A stretch of 64,000 nucleotides of DNA from Caballeronia sp. (lineage in GTDB: Bacteria > Pseudomonadota > Gammaproteobacteria > Burkholderiales > Burkholderiaceae). The stretch spans positions 1 through 64,000 of the forward strand of contig NZ_JAQGMM010000283.1 of the NCBI RefSeq assembly GCF_028292365.1, written 5' to 3'. Below, piece after piece: positions 54,409 to 61,948 of this stretch. The position numbers and the translations under genes are program-made. Under the pieces are notes generated by a model. That model was given only the letters and a program-made list of their open reading frames with translations, did no database searches and had not been told where the DNA came from. The first letter of the stretch is position 1, and each line of letters begins with the position of its first letter.

Positions 54409-54996
54409 ATGACATACAGCACTTCGAACTCCGACTTCCTGCACTTTTTCCGATCATGGCTTTCCGACCCATTGAGCGTTTCAGCCGTTGCTCCATCGGG
54501 AGAAGCACTTGGGCAGCTAATGACTCGGGACATTGATCCGTGCGATAGCCCCGTCCTCGAGCTTGGCCCCGGAACCGGCGTTTTCACAAAAGCGCTTTTG
54601 GGTCGTGGCTTGACGGAAACTGAACTCACGCTGATTGAAAGCGGCCCCGACTTTGCTCGACTCCTGCGGCGTCGATTCCCGCAATCCCGAGTGCTTTTGG
54701 CTGACGCGTCGCGGCTTTCTACGCTCGATCTGTTTCCGCCCGCCTCGATCGGTGCGGTGGTCAGCGGTCTACCGTTACTGTCCATGTCGCGGCGAAAGGT
54801 GATCGCTGTCCTTCGTGGCTCCTTTCGCTATATCCGGCCTGGTGGGGCTTTCTATCAGTTCACGTACGGATTTCGTTGTCCCGTGCCGCACGCAGTCCTG
54901 GCTCGTCTGGGGTTAAAAGCCACCCGCGTAGGACAGACCGTTCGCAATCTGCCGCCCGCCGTGGTCTATCGGATCACCATGGGATCTGCAAATTGA
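54409..54996 (+). CDS. SAM-dependent methyltransferase, PmtA-like
   Basis: This 195-aa protein resembles the phospholipid N-methyltransferase PmtA: 'SVSAVAPSGEALGQLMTRDI', the SAM site 'VLELGPGTGVFTKALLGRGL', 'VLLADASRLSTLDLFPPASI' and 'AVVSGLPLLSMSRRKVIAVL'. PmtA methylates phosphatidylethanolamine to phosphatidylcholine in some bacteria. A few rRNA-adenine-dimethylase-like (KsgA-fold) proteins look similar, so the substrate is inferred only. It is monocistronic and convergent with the T6SS island. Confidence 0.82.
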   Translation: MTYSTSNSDFLHFFRSWLSDPLSVSAVAPSGEALGQLMTRDIDPCDSPVLELGPGTGVFTKALLGRGLTETELTLIESGPDFARLLRRRFPQSRVLLADASRLSTLDLFPPASIGAVVSGLPLLSMSRRKVIAVLRGSFRYIRPGGAFYQFTYGFRCPVPHAVLARLGLKATRVGQTVRNLPPAVVYRITMGSAN

Positions 54997-55163
54997 TTGA
55001 ACGAAAACGTCCATGGCAGCCATTGCGTGAAGCAGTGAAATCACGGCGCGAAAAACGGTCGCCATGCTTCGGAAGCTCGTTCCGAGTCTGAGTGGATACA
55101 CGTGGAGGGACGAGTACATTCAGTCACTCTTGAAATTTCATGTCGAAGGCTGCAAATCAGAGA

Positions 55164-55889
55164 TCAGAGATCTGAATAACGCGGCAACAAGTCTTGATCC
55201 GCCAGCCGAACTTCGATTGCATTCGCTACCTTTACGTGCTCGGGGTTATCTGCCGAGAATACTTCATCGATGACGCTGACAACGACTGTTCCTTTCTGCT
55301 TCTTGCCCTCCATGACTGGAATCAGCTCGCGCGCTTCGGGAACCTCTTTCACGGTTAACACGCGGGGCAGGTAGAGCATCCAACCGGCACCCGGTCTATT
55401 CGGAAAGACTTGTTGCAAGGAGAAGTATTTGTACGGGCCGACTTCGATGGTGGAGGCAGGCCAGATTTTTAGTAGCCCAAGGAGCAAGGGGACCGTTTTC
55501 TCTCCGTCGCCCAAACTGGCGACACCTTTCGACTGGAGCCGAAAAGTACAAATTTGCGCGCCAGGTCCGACTGACAATGCGGTATCGAAGCCAATTGCAC
55601 CGTCTTCCTCGCTACCATTCCATACGCCGAATAAGCGCAGCCCTGGCGTTTCCAATTCCTGTTTCTCGGCATGAAGGATTGCGAGTGCTGCGGGGGTGGG
55701 GCCGTTTTTGTCGAACGCCGGGTTGAGTGACGAATGCTCGGGCGTGTCTGCGGGCGGATACCAATTGTCGATCGGGAAGCCGAGTGGTTCGAGCAGCGTT
55801 GCCACTTTCCAAAGGTCTGAAAGTTGGTCAGATTCCGTTGGCAAGCTATCTTGCCTGAGGCGGAACGTCAGGGTTATGTTCATGGTCAT
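55164..55889 (-). CDS. Imm52-like immunity protein
   Basis: This 241-aa cytoplasmic protein starts at an ATG that overlaps the toxin stop (ATGA; an in-frame second ATG is 6 bases on). 'LFGVWNGSEEDGAIGFDTAL', 'PYKYFSLQQVFPNRPGAGWM' and 'VEVPEARELIPV'-like blocks resemble the Imm52 immunity family, which is known as a neighbour of Tox-REase-5 toxins. It should bind and neutralise the preceding toxin, protecting the producer and its siblings. Family recall is moderately sure; the gene order is strong support. Confidence 0.75.
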   Translation of the reverse strand: MTMNITLTFRLRQDSLPTESDQLSDLWKVATLLEPLGFPIDNWYPPADTPEHSSLNPAFDKNGPTPAALAILHAEKQELETPGLRLFGVWNGSEEDGAIGFDTALSVGPGAQICTFRLQSKGVASLGDGEKTVPLLLGLLKIWPASTIEVGPYKYFSLQQVFPNRPGAGWMLYLPRVLTVKEVPEARELIPVMEGKKQKGTVVVSVIDEVFSADNPEHVKVANAIEVRLADQDLLPRYSDL

Positions 55890-56467
55890 GGCTGCAGTAA
55901 GGTGTTAATGACTGGGGCCTCTGTTGCGAAGAGCCGGGCAAAGTATCTGTACGACAGCGGCTGCATGAAGTACCAAGCGAGCTGAGTTGGCGGGTTACTT
56001 GCGACGACAACACTTTGGGTCCGGGCTTGTCGCCGAATATTTCTCTCACCGGTTAACGAAAAAAAGAACTTGGGTTGACCGCTGTCAGGACTAAAGAACT
56101 GGTCGTATCGCGCCTTGGCCTCTTGAAGGAGACATTGCGTCGAACGAAAGCCGTCAAAATCAAGCCCGGAAAAGCTCCATTCCGTTGTCGGCGCAAAACC
56201 TGTTACGCGAGCCTGATACTCGCGAGAAATCTCCGACATGTTCCAGTTGCGATTCACAAGGCTACCGATGTCAGGCGGGCACTTTTTGCACGACTCGTCC
56301 TGCTTGGGTATCGCCCGAGTGGAAGGCTGAGCCTTCGACTTGTCCTGTTCGGTATCGCCAGACAACGACAGTATGCCTGCCGTCGCCGCACCGCCAAGAA
56401 GCGCGGGAAACGCTTCGGCCAATGCCGTGCCAGCGGCCTCAAGCAGCGGAATCGCCAATACAGCCAT
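55886..56467 (-). CDS. T6SS nuclease toxin with Tox-REase-5-like domain
   Basis: This 193-aa protein has an N-terminal hydrophobic segment (about residues 5-35), often seen in T6SS effectors, then a CxxC motif ('DESCKKCPPDIG') and the catalytic domain: 'EYQARVTGFAPTTEWSFSGL', 'DFDGFRSTQCLLQEAKARYD'. The D...ExK pattern (Asp in DFDGF, then QEAK) fits a restriction-endonuclease-like fold cutting DNA. Start overlaps the upstream stop (TGATG). With VgrG, PAAR and DUF4123 upstream it is most likely delivered by the T6SS spike. Confidence 0.8.
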   Translation of the reverse strand: MAVLAIPLLEAAGTALAEAFPALLGGAATAGILSLSGDTEQDKSKAQPSTRAIPKQDESCKKCPPDIGSLVNRNWNMSEISREYQARVTGFAPTTEWSFSGLDFDGFRSTQCLLQEAKARYDQFFSPDSGQPKFFFSLTGERNIRRQARTQSVVVASNPPTQLAWYFMQPLSYRYFARLFATEAPVINTLLQP

Positions 56468-56817
56468 CAGTTAGCCTCCTTTGCCGGTTCCAGAAGCTTG
56501 CGTCTCGCTACCGCAAACACATCCTCGAAGCGTTCCTCGATCGGACGACCCGGCTTGGCTAGCCACGCGGCAATGGCGGGTTTGCGACAGAACCCCGGAG
56601 CATCCGCTTCGACATAGAGAAATTCGACAAGGGCCTTGTCCTGCTGGAAACCTATTCGCCTTGCTTCCTGGTAGGCACTCACCAGCCGGTCCAGCAACGT
56701 TGAATCGTCGGCGAGCCGAGGACTGTCGCGAATGATGTCATCACGAATCGTAGCGACGAAGTTACGTTCGTCGCTGGCACACAGGGCTGCCCATTGTTCT
56801 GCAGTCAGTTCAAGCAT
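56467..56817 (-). CDS. T6SS island accessory protein (116 aa)
   Basis: This small cytoplasmic protein lies between the DUF4123 adaptor and the toxin. I use the ATG at 56817 ('MLELTAEQWAALCASDERNF'), which overlaps the adaptor stop by eight bases, rather than 56844, which would overlap by 35. It is mostly helical ('LLDRLVSAYQEARRIGFQQD', 'PIEERFEDVFAVARRKLLEP'). Proteins like this often follow DUF4123 genes in Burkholderia T6SS islands and may assist loading, but I know no defined function. Confidence 0.65.
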   Translation of the reverse strand: MLELTAEQWAALCASDERNFVATIRDDIIRDSPRLADDSTLLDRLVSAYQEARRIGFQQDKALVEFLYVEADAPGFCRKPAIAAWLAKPGRPIEERFEDVFAVARRKLLEPAKEAN

Positions 56818-57310
56818 AGTGGGAGACGTGAAAGCGTTTGCCATTTTTCAACCCATGCCACTCGGTGATGTCGCCAAAGTAAGCCTGACGGCCAGCCGCA
56901 TCCAACGCGTTGAACAACGGTACGAATACACGAGGATCCCAAAACCGGAGGAGTGCTACCTTTCCGTCCGGAAGTCTGCTATTTAGCTTGCTCTGAAGCG
57001 TCACCACAAGCGATTCGATATCCTGATTCGTGAATAACCACATGACGCCGGGACGCGCCTCTTCCAGTTCGCCGAGCGGGGAAATAATGGCAGCCTCGTG
57101 CGCGGCGAGATCGATCACCCACGGGCCCGCATCTGCGAGCGGCTCGTCCTCGGTTCCAGCGAACAGCGCTGCAACGGCGCCCCAGCGCCGTTTTAACGGA
57201 TGACCGAAATACTCGTCGTATTGAAGACCGTCGACAAGTGCGTACGCGCGCAATCCAGGAGTCGATGTTCGCAGACGCTCCAGCCGCTCCGCGAGCTGCG
57301 GCGGAATCAC
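56810..57310 (-). CDS. DUF4123 T6SS effector adaptor (Tap/TEC)
   Basis: This 166-aa protein starts at a GTG overlapping the PAAR stop (GTGA at 57310-57307), much more plausible than the track's 57358. 'LRAYALVDGLQYDEYFGHPL' and 'PGVMWLFTNQDIESLVVTLQ', with 'VALLRFWDPRVFVPLFNALD', are the DUF4123 blocks. In the family this protein loads a cargo effector onto VgrG or PAAR before firing and is not itself secreted. Here the likely cargo is the toxin two genes down, or the 695-aa protein upstream. Confidence 0.85.
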   Translation of the reverse strand: MIPPQLAERLERLRTSTPGLRAYALVDGLQYDEYFGHPLKRRWGAVAALFAGTEDEPLADAGPWVIDLAAHEAAIISPLGELEEARPGVMWLFTNQDIESLVVTLQSKLNSRLPDGKVALLRFWDPRVFVPLFNALDAAGRQAYFGDITEWHGLKNGKRFHVSHYA

Positions 57311-57702
57311 GAGCGCACCACGGTCGACGCGCCGGTCTCTGCCGCATGGGCAAGACATTCACGGCAGATGCCCGGTGCGACCGCTGGGACTGTTGGAGCA
57401 GAGGCGAGGGAGGTGCCTTCCATTGTTCCCTGTACGTTCGCCGTCGTTGCCGATTGCGCCGCGATCAGCACCGCGCCGCACGCCGTTTTGTCGCCATGAA
57501 AGGCAAGCGGGATGCCGTCTGCAGTCATCGCGGGGTTCTGGGTCGTGACGATCGGGAACGTGCCGTTGCACTTCGGGCAGTGGACCAGATCGCCAAGCCG
57601 GGCGGCTCGCCGGCCGCTGTCGCCCACACCAATCGATGCAGAAGCCGAGATGATCGTGCCGCCGTGGGACGTGCTGTCGCCTTCGCACGCAAATGAACTC
57701 AT
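57307..57702 (-). CDS. PAAR domain spike-tip protein
   Basis: This 131-aa protein caps the VgrG spike of the T6SS. I use the ATG at 57702 with an AGGTGG site three bases upstream. PAAR features are seen: 'CEGDSTSHGGTIISASASIG' and 'LGDLVHCPKCNGTFPIVTTQ' with metal-ligand His/Cys, then 'ADGIPLAFHGDKTACGAVLI'. A Thr/Ala/Pro-rich tail with two Cys ('GICRECLAHAAETGA') follows. It lies between a DUF3592 protein and DUF4123, with a 4-base overlap with the latter. Confidence 0.88.
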   Translation of the reverse strand: MSSFACEGDSTSHGGTIISASASIGVGDSGRRAARLGDLVHCPKCNGTFPIVTTQNPAMTADGIPLAFHGDKTACGAVLIAAQSATTANVQGTMEGTSLASAPTVPAVAPGICRECLAHAAETGASTVVRS

Positions 57703-57736
57703 GCGCCACCTGTCAGGAATCTGATTGAACACATTT

Positions 57737-58666
57737 TCATGTGACCCGTTTTCGCGCCTTTCCACCGAAACCGATCGTTCTCACAAAAAACACACCAACA
57801 GCAAAAAATGGAAATCCGATCGAGAAGAGGATGGCGGCAAGACCCCAACGCTCCCAGAAACTGTCGATCATTGCGCGCTCGGGCGTCTGCGCGTCATAGA
57901 GGACATCGACCGCCTGGCCCTCGCGCAGATCGTTATGCGTTGACGACGAACCTTGGGGAAACGAGATCTGCCGCCCAGTAGCTGTTTTGAAAACGATGAC
58001 CGCCGAGTAAAGCCGCGAGTGGGGCTGATATGGACGCTCGTTCTCGAGCACGCCGACTACCCGGCCCTGTGCCCGGTTGAATTTCTGTCCGATGTGCAGC
58101 TCATGAAGACCGGATGCGGCAGCCGCCAACAGGAAAGCCGTGCCGATCACTACGGGAACCAGGCTGATCACGAGGTTTTGCCGGCTGCGCTGCTGCTTGC
58201 GGTGCGAATAGGAAAGTGCGGCACCAGATGGGAAACGAGGTCGATCACCCCTATAAAAAATGATACCGATTCCCAGTAACGCGGCGCCGATTGCGACCAA
58301 TACTGTGGCCGGAAACCACCTCTGTGTGAAATCATTGATGACAGCTCGCCGTTCAGGATGCGCTGCGTCGTAGAAAATCTGCACGGTTTGGCCGATGTCG
58401 TAGGAGGGTTGCGTCGACGACGTTTCTCCGGTCACTTCTGCGTGCTGGCCGTTGGCGGTCGTGAACGCGATGACCGGCGTGTAAGAGCGCAACGACTGCG
58501 CGTTCCCGTCGAATCTCACGACAGAACCGTCAACGGCAGTCATGTCATGCGTGCTGACGAGCGACGCGCCAGACAGAATGAGTGCGAGCACGATCAGGCC
58601 GCCGCCGAGCAATAGCAGGATCAAGGTACTTTTGCGCAGCGAAACCTGCCTGGGTGCGTTAGTCAT
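57737..58666 (-). CDS. DUF3592 membrane protein with two repeats
   Basis: This 309-aa inner-membrane protein has two DUF3592-like halves: each pairs an extracytoplasmic domain ('FTTANGQHAEVTGETSSTQP' and 'FKTATGRQISFPQGSSSTHN', each followed by a 'VLYDAxxPERA' type motif) with transmembrane helices. There are three or four helices in total. The start is the ATG at 58666, which leaves 29 bases to the SUMF1 gene; the track start would overlap it. DUF3592 proteins sit in T6SS islands in several Burkholderia, but their role is unknown. Confidence 0.78.
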   Translation of the reverse strand: MTNAPRQVSLRKSTLILLLLGGGLIVLALILSGASLVSTHDMTAVDGSVVRFDGNAQSLRSYTPVIAFTTANGQHAEVTGETSSTQPSYDIGQTVQIFYDAAHPERRAVINDFTQRWFPATVLVAIGAALLGIGIIFYRGDRPRFPSGAALSYSHRKQQRSRQNLVISLVPVVIGTAFLLAAAASGLHELHIGQKFNRAQGRVVGVLENERPYQPHSRLYSAVIVFKTATGRQISFPQGSSSTHNDLREGQAVDVLYDAQTPERAMIDSFWERWGLAAILFSIGFPFFAVGVFFVRTIGFGGKARKRVT

Positions 58667-58695
58667 ATTCTGGCGAGCAGCGTTGACATCGTGCG

Positions 58696-59778
58696 TCACC
58701 GACCGTCGGGTTCGGACTGGTTGAGAACACAACGAAACCCGAGATCGCCTTTCTCGGTATCCGGCGCGAGCCCAGTGCGGTCGATCACGAGCCGGGTCCG
58801 GCTATCCGTCGCATAGCGGACGCTTCGCAAGCTTCCATGATCCGGACCACTCGGATCATGCGCCGCGCTGTGGCTGTAGTAGTTCTTGTCGAACCAGTCA
58901 CGGGTCCACTCCTTGCCACGGCCAAACACATCCGACACGCCGATCTTGTTGTCGCCATAAGTTCCCACAGGACGGCTGATCAATGGCTCGGGACTCGTTC
59001 CGTTCTCTTCCATTTTGCTGATGATGCTGTCGAGTTGTTCGACGTTGTATTTCCCATCGACGACGGGTACAGCCGGACTCGGTATCACCCAAGGCTCACC
59101 ACGCGAGCGCGCCGCGTATTCCCACTGCGCCTCGGTCGGCAAGTCGAACGGCATGCCCGTCACCTGTCCAACCCACGTGCAGAAATCGCGCGACTGTTTC
59201 CATGTCACGTGAGCCACCGGATAGTCCGGAAAGCGAAACTCGAAATACTCGCCCTTGCTAATGGCCACCGGCGGCAGATTGTTGGCCCTCGTATAGAGGT
59301 CGTAGTCCGCATACGTGACGCGATGCTTGAAGATCGAGTAGCTTTCGAGCGTTACCGGATGAGCGGGCGCGGCGCCATCGTTGGCAGAATAGGGGAGCTT
59401 TTCCTGTGACTTCTCCGGGCCGAAATCACCCATCAGAAACTCGCCGCCTTTGACGAACACAAGCTCGCTTTGCAACTTTTTCTTAAGCCCCGTCAGTTCA
59501 TCGCTGACAGGCGCAGGCAGCGTCCTGAAGTAATCCTGCAGTATCTTGACGGTGTCATCGTAGGGCTTGCCGCGACCCCAGTTGAGCACCATGCTCAAGT
59601 GTTCCCACGTGCTTTTCGGCGGTGACGGTGTCGTGATTTCTCGAATCAGACGGTCTTTGTCTGCTGGCGCGTTCGCATCGATCTTCTGTGCCAAAGCGCC
59701 GCCTGACAGCAGCAGGGAAATGCTCAACAACGCCAATGTGCACGATTTCCGGCGAACACGATGAGACAGATAACTCAT
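58696..59778 (-). CDS. SUMF1/FGE-like protein of the T6SS island
   Basis: This 360-aa protein has a signal peptide (cleavage near 'GGALAQ', residue 30), a helical linker and a C-terminal formylglycine-generating-enzyme-like domain: 'LVFVKGGEFLMGDFGP', 'PAHPVTLESYSIFKHRVTYA', 'FDLPTEAQWEYAARSRGEPW' and the final 'GDLGFRCVLN'. True FGE oxidises a sulfatase Cys. In T6SS islands such proteins are often associated but lack the active-site Cys pair; I cannot confirm that pair here. Export and position suggest a role with the effector or membrane protein. Confidence 0.83.
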   Translation of the reverse strand: MSYLSHRVRRKSCTLALLSISLLLSGGALAQKIDANAPADKDRLIREITTPSPPKSTWEHLSMVLNWGRGKPYDDTVKILQDYFRTLPAPVSDELTGLKKKLQSELVFVKGGEFLMGDFGPEKSQEKLPYSANDGAAPAHPVTLESYSIFKHRVTYADYDLYTRANNLPPVAISKGEYFEFRFPDYPVAHVTWKQSRDFCTWVGQVTGMPFDLPTEAQWEYAARSRGEPWVIPSPAVPVVDGKYNVEQLDSIISKMEENGTSPEPLISRPVGTYGDNKIGVSDVFGRGKEWTRDWFDKNYYSHSAAHDPSGPDHGSLRSVRYATDSRTRLVIDRTGLAPDTEKGDLGFRCVLNQSEPDGR

Positions 59779-59820
59779 GCAGCAACACTCCTTTGTTCTT
59801 CGTTAAACCGATGCTGCCGC

Positions 59821-61908
59821 TCAAGCCAATTGCGAACCGTCGCCTGCGGTCGTTGTCGGATGGAGCCATGCGACGTTGGTTCCCTGTTGCATCGTATAGG
59901 TTGGCGTGTCATTGAAAGCAAAGGCGAAGCCTGGCGCCGGCTCGTCGCGTAGCCTGCTCTCGATCATCGCCACCTGATCCATGCCTATGAATCGCCCGAT
60001 GTCATTGCGCGCAAGCTGTGGATCGCCTTTCTCCGCGATTTCCGGCGAGGTGAACTGGTAGACGTTATCCAGCTCGTTTCTGACCTGTGCCGCCGCGAGA
60101 ATATGGTCGATCGCGTCGGATGCCTCGATGCGCCACTCTTCAAACTGATCGCCGATCGCTTTTAATGCATAGACGATGTAGCCCTTCACTTCGGCGAGAC
60201 TATTCAGCAATGAATCGTGCGCGTTTTTTATGGCGTTCAAAAACTGCCTGGGTTCCGTCCGTATGAAATTGGTGAGCTCGGACCTGAGTTCGTCAAACTG
60301 CTTGCCGACATAAGCGCCTATTTCCTTGCCCTTCGCGATTGCCAGCGTGTACATTGCGACGAACGTCTTGAACGCCTCTTTGGAGAAATACTGCAAGTTT
60401 TTGTCACCGGCATACGCGACTTGTGATTTCGCCCACCAGGCGAACTCGGCCATGTTGACGACATCGACGGTCGCCTCAATCTCACCCTTCAAGCCGACGC
60501 CTACGCACACACCCGCCTTCATCAGGATGCGGAATTTTTCGTCGTAGGTAATGTGGAAGGCCGCCTGTGCACCGACGCCTGCCTGACCGCTTACCCCCGG
60601 TTTTACTGATGCGAAGGACGTCCATTTGACCTTTTCCTGAGGGCGTCGCCATTCGAAGGCGCCTTCCATCGAGGCTTCCGCCTCCACACCGGCAAACGCC
60701 TTCAGATCGCCGCCGGCGTCCGCTTTCACTTCTACCTTCGTTACATCCAGCTTTGGCCGTTGCATTTGATTGGCGTCCCGCGTGGCGCGTGTGCCTTTCA
60801 CTTGCTGGGTCTTGCCGTCGCGTCCCAGTTTAAACTCGACGCCGCCTTCCGCGAGCAGGCTTGCTCCGCAAGACGCTTCGGCCTTGGCCGCAAGCGAAAT
60901 TCTAAAAAATCCGAGCGTGGTGTCAGGCGTGCTCGACCATGAGTAGCTCCCGCCCTGAGTGGCTGTGGGCGCGGGAATCCAGAGTTCGAGTCCCGACTTC
61001 CACGGCAGATAGAGTGTGGCCTTGATGTTCCCGTCTGCCAATACGCCGCCGACCTCACCCTTGGCTTTCGCCGATGCCGCCACCTCGCCGCGTAGATGCA
61101 GCACGTCATCGAAGGACTTGAAGGTGCTCTCAGCCTTCGCGCTGGCGCCTGCACCGGCGAACAGCCGGAGGATCTGGGTGCCGCCCGAGAATTCGCACAT
61201 GGCGTTCGGATCGTCCGGCGACTTGAACTTCGCGTTTTTGTTAAAAGCCTCTGCGAACTCGGGTGCCCATTCGCGCCCCCAGGGCGGTGTCTTCCACTCA
61301 TGAAGCTTGCTCTTTTTGAAGGCTTCATTGAGTTTTTCAGAAATTTTGTCATGGTCCAGCTTGTACTTGCCCGTCGATTCGTCCTTGACGAGAAATGACT
61401 TGAGCTGTGGTTTGTCGGAGTCGAGCTTGTAACGGCGGAAGTGGTTCCTGACTTTGGACGAACGTACGTATGTGAAGCGTTGACCGCTGTATTGCTCCTT
61501 GCCAGCAGCTGTCTTGCGCAAAGGCAGGAGTTCCCAGACGCCGTCCTTGTTGAACGCAGGCGTCTCCTCCAACTGGCTGTGGACCTCGGCTGTTGCCGCT
61601 TCTTCATTCTTGATTGATTCTTTCAGCTTCGCTTCGAGTTGTGGACGCAGCGCAACGTTCGATTGTTGCTCAAGCCAGTTGGCGTGCGCAACCCCGAGCG
61701 CCTGCCGGGCTTCGATGAGGTTCTCTGACAACCTGCTCATCAGAGCGATTTCCTTCGCCACCGCATCGACCGATTCCAGCGGACATTCAAAAAGCTCAGC
61801 AGTATCCGGATAAAAGAAATAGAGCGGACGCTGTTTTCCTTTTGCGTCGGCTGTGCTGCCTTCAAGGGTGTCCGTACGACTGGTCCCCGCTGCGTTCTCG
61901 TTGCTCAT
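59821..61908 (-). CDS. Candidate T6SS effector of unknown type (695 aa)
   Basis: This protein starts 40 bases after VgrG. The N-terminus ('QRPLYFFYPDTAELFECPLE') and the following coiled coil (about residues 40-110) match the start of many VgrG-linked effectors. From about 240 to 520 comes a run of Ala/Gly-rich strands with alternating charged residues ('GDLKAFAGVEAEASMEGAFE', 'GVSGQAGVGAQAAFHITYDE', 'MKAGVCVGVGLKGEIEATVD'), suggesting a large beta-rich body. The C-terminal part is helical. I recognise no toxin domain and no adjacent immunity protein; the next genes are SUMF1-like and DUF3592. A pore-forming or membrane-acting role is a guess. Confidence 0.7.
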   Translation of the reverse strand: MSNENAAGTSRTDTLEGSTADAKGKQRPLYFFYPDTAELFECPLESVDAVAKEIALMSRLSENLIEARQALGVAHANWLEQQSNVALRPQLEAKLKESIKNEEAATAEVHSQLEETPAFNKDGVWELLPLRKTAAGKEQYSGQRFTYVRSSKVRNHFRRYKLDSDKPQLKSFLVKDESTGKYKLDHDKISEKLNEAFKKSKLHEWKTPPWGREWAPEFAEAFNKNAKFKSPDDPNAMCEFSGGTQILRLFAGAGASAKAESTFKSFDDVLHLRGEVAASAKAKGEVGGVLADGNIKATLYLPWKSGLELWIPAPTATQGGSYSWSSTPDTTLGFFRISLAAKAEASCGASLLAEGGVEFKLGRDGKTQQVKGTRATRDANQMQRPKLDVTKVEVKADAGGDLKAFAGVEAEASMEGAFEWRRPQEKVKWTSFASVKPGVSGQAGVGAQAAFHITYDEKFRILMKAGVCVGVGLKGEIEATVDVVNMAEFAWWAKSQVAYAGDKNLQYFSKEAFKTFVAMYTLAIAKGKEIGAYVGKQFDELRSELTNFIRTEPRQFLNAIKNAHDSLLNSLAEVKGYIVYALKAIGDQFEEWRIEASDAIDHILAAAQVRNELDNVYQFTSPEIAEKGDPQLARNDIGRFIGMDQVAMIESRLRDEPAPGFAFAFNDTPTYTMQQGTNVAWLHPTTTAGDGSQLA

Positions 61909-61948
61909 GGTTGGTCTCGACTTGCCCGTGACGTTGTAGTTTTCGGTC

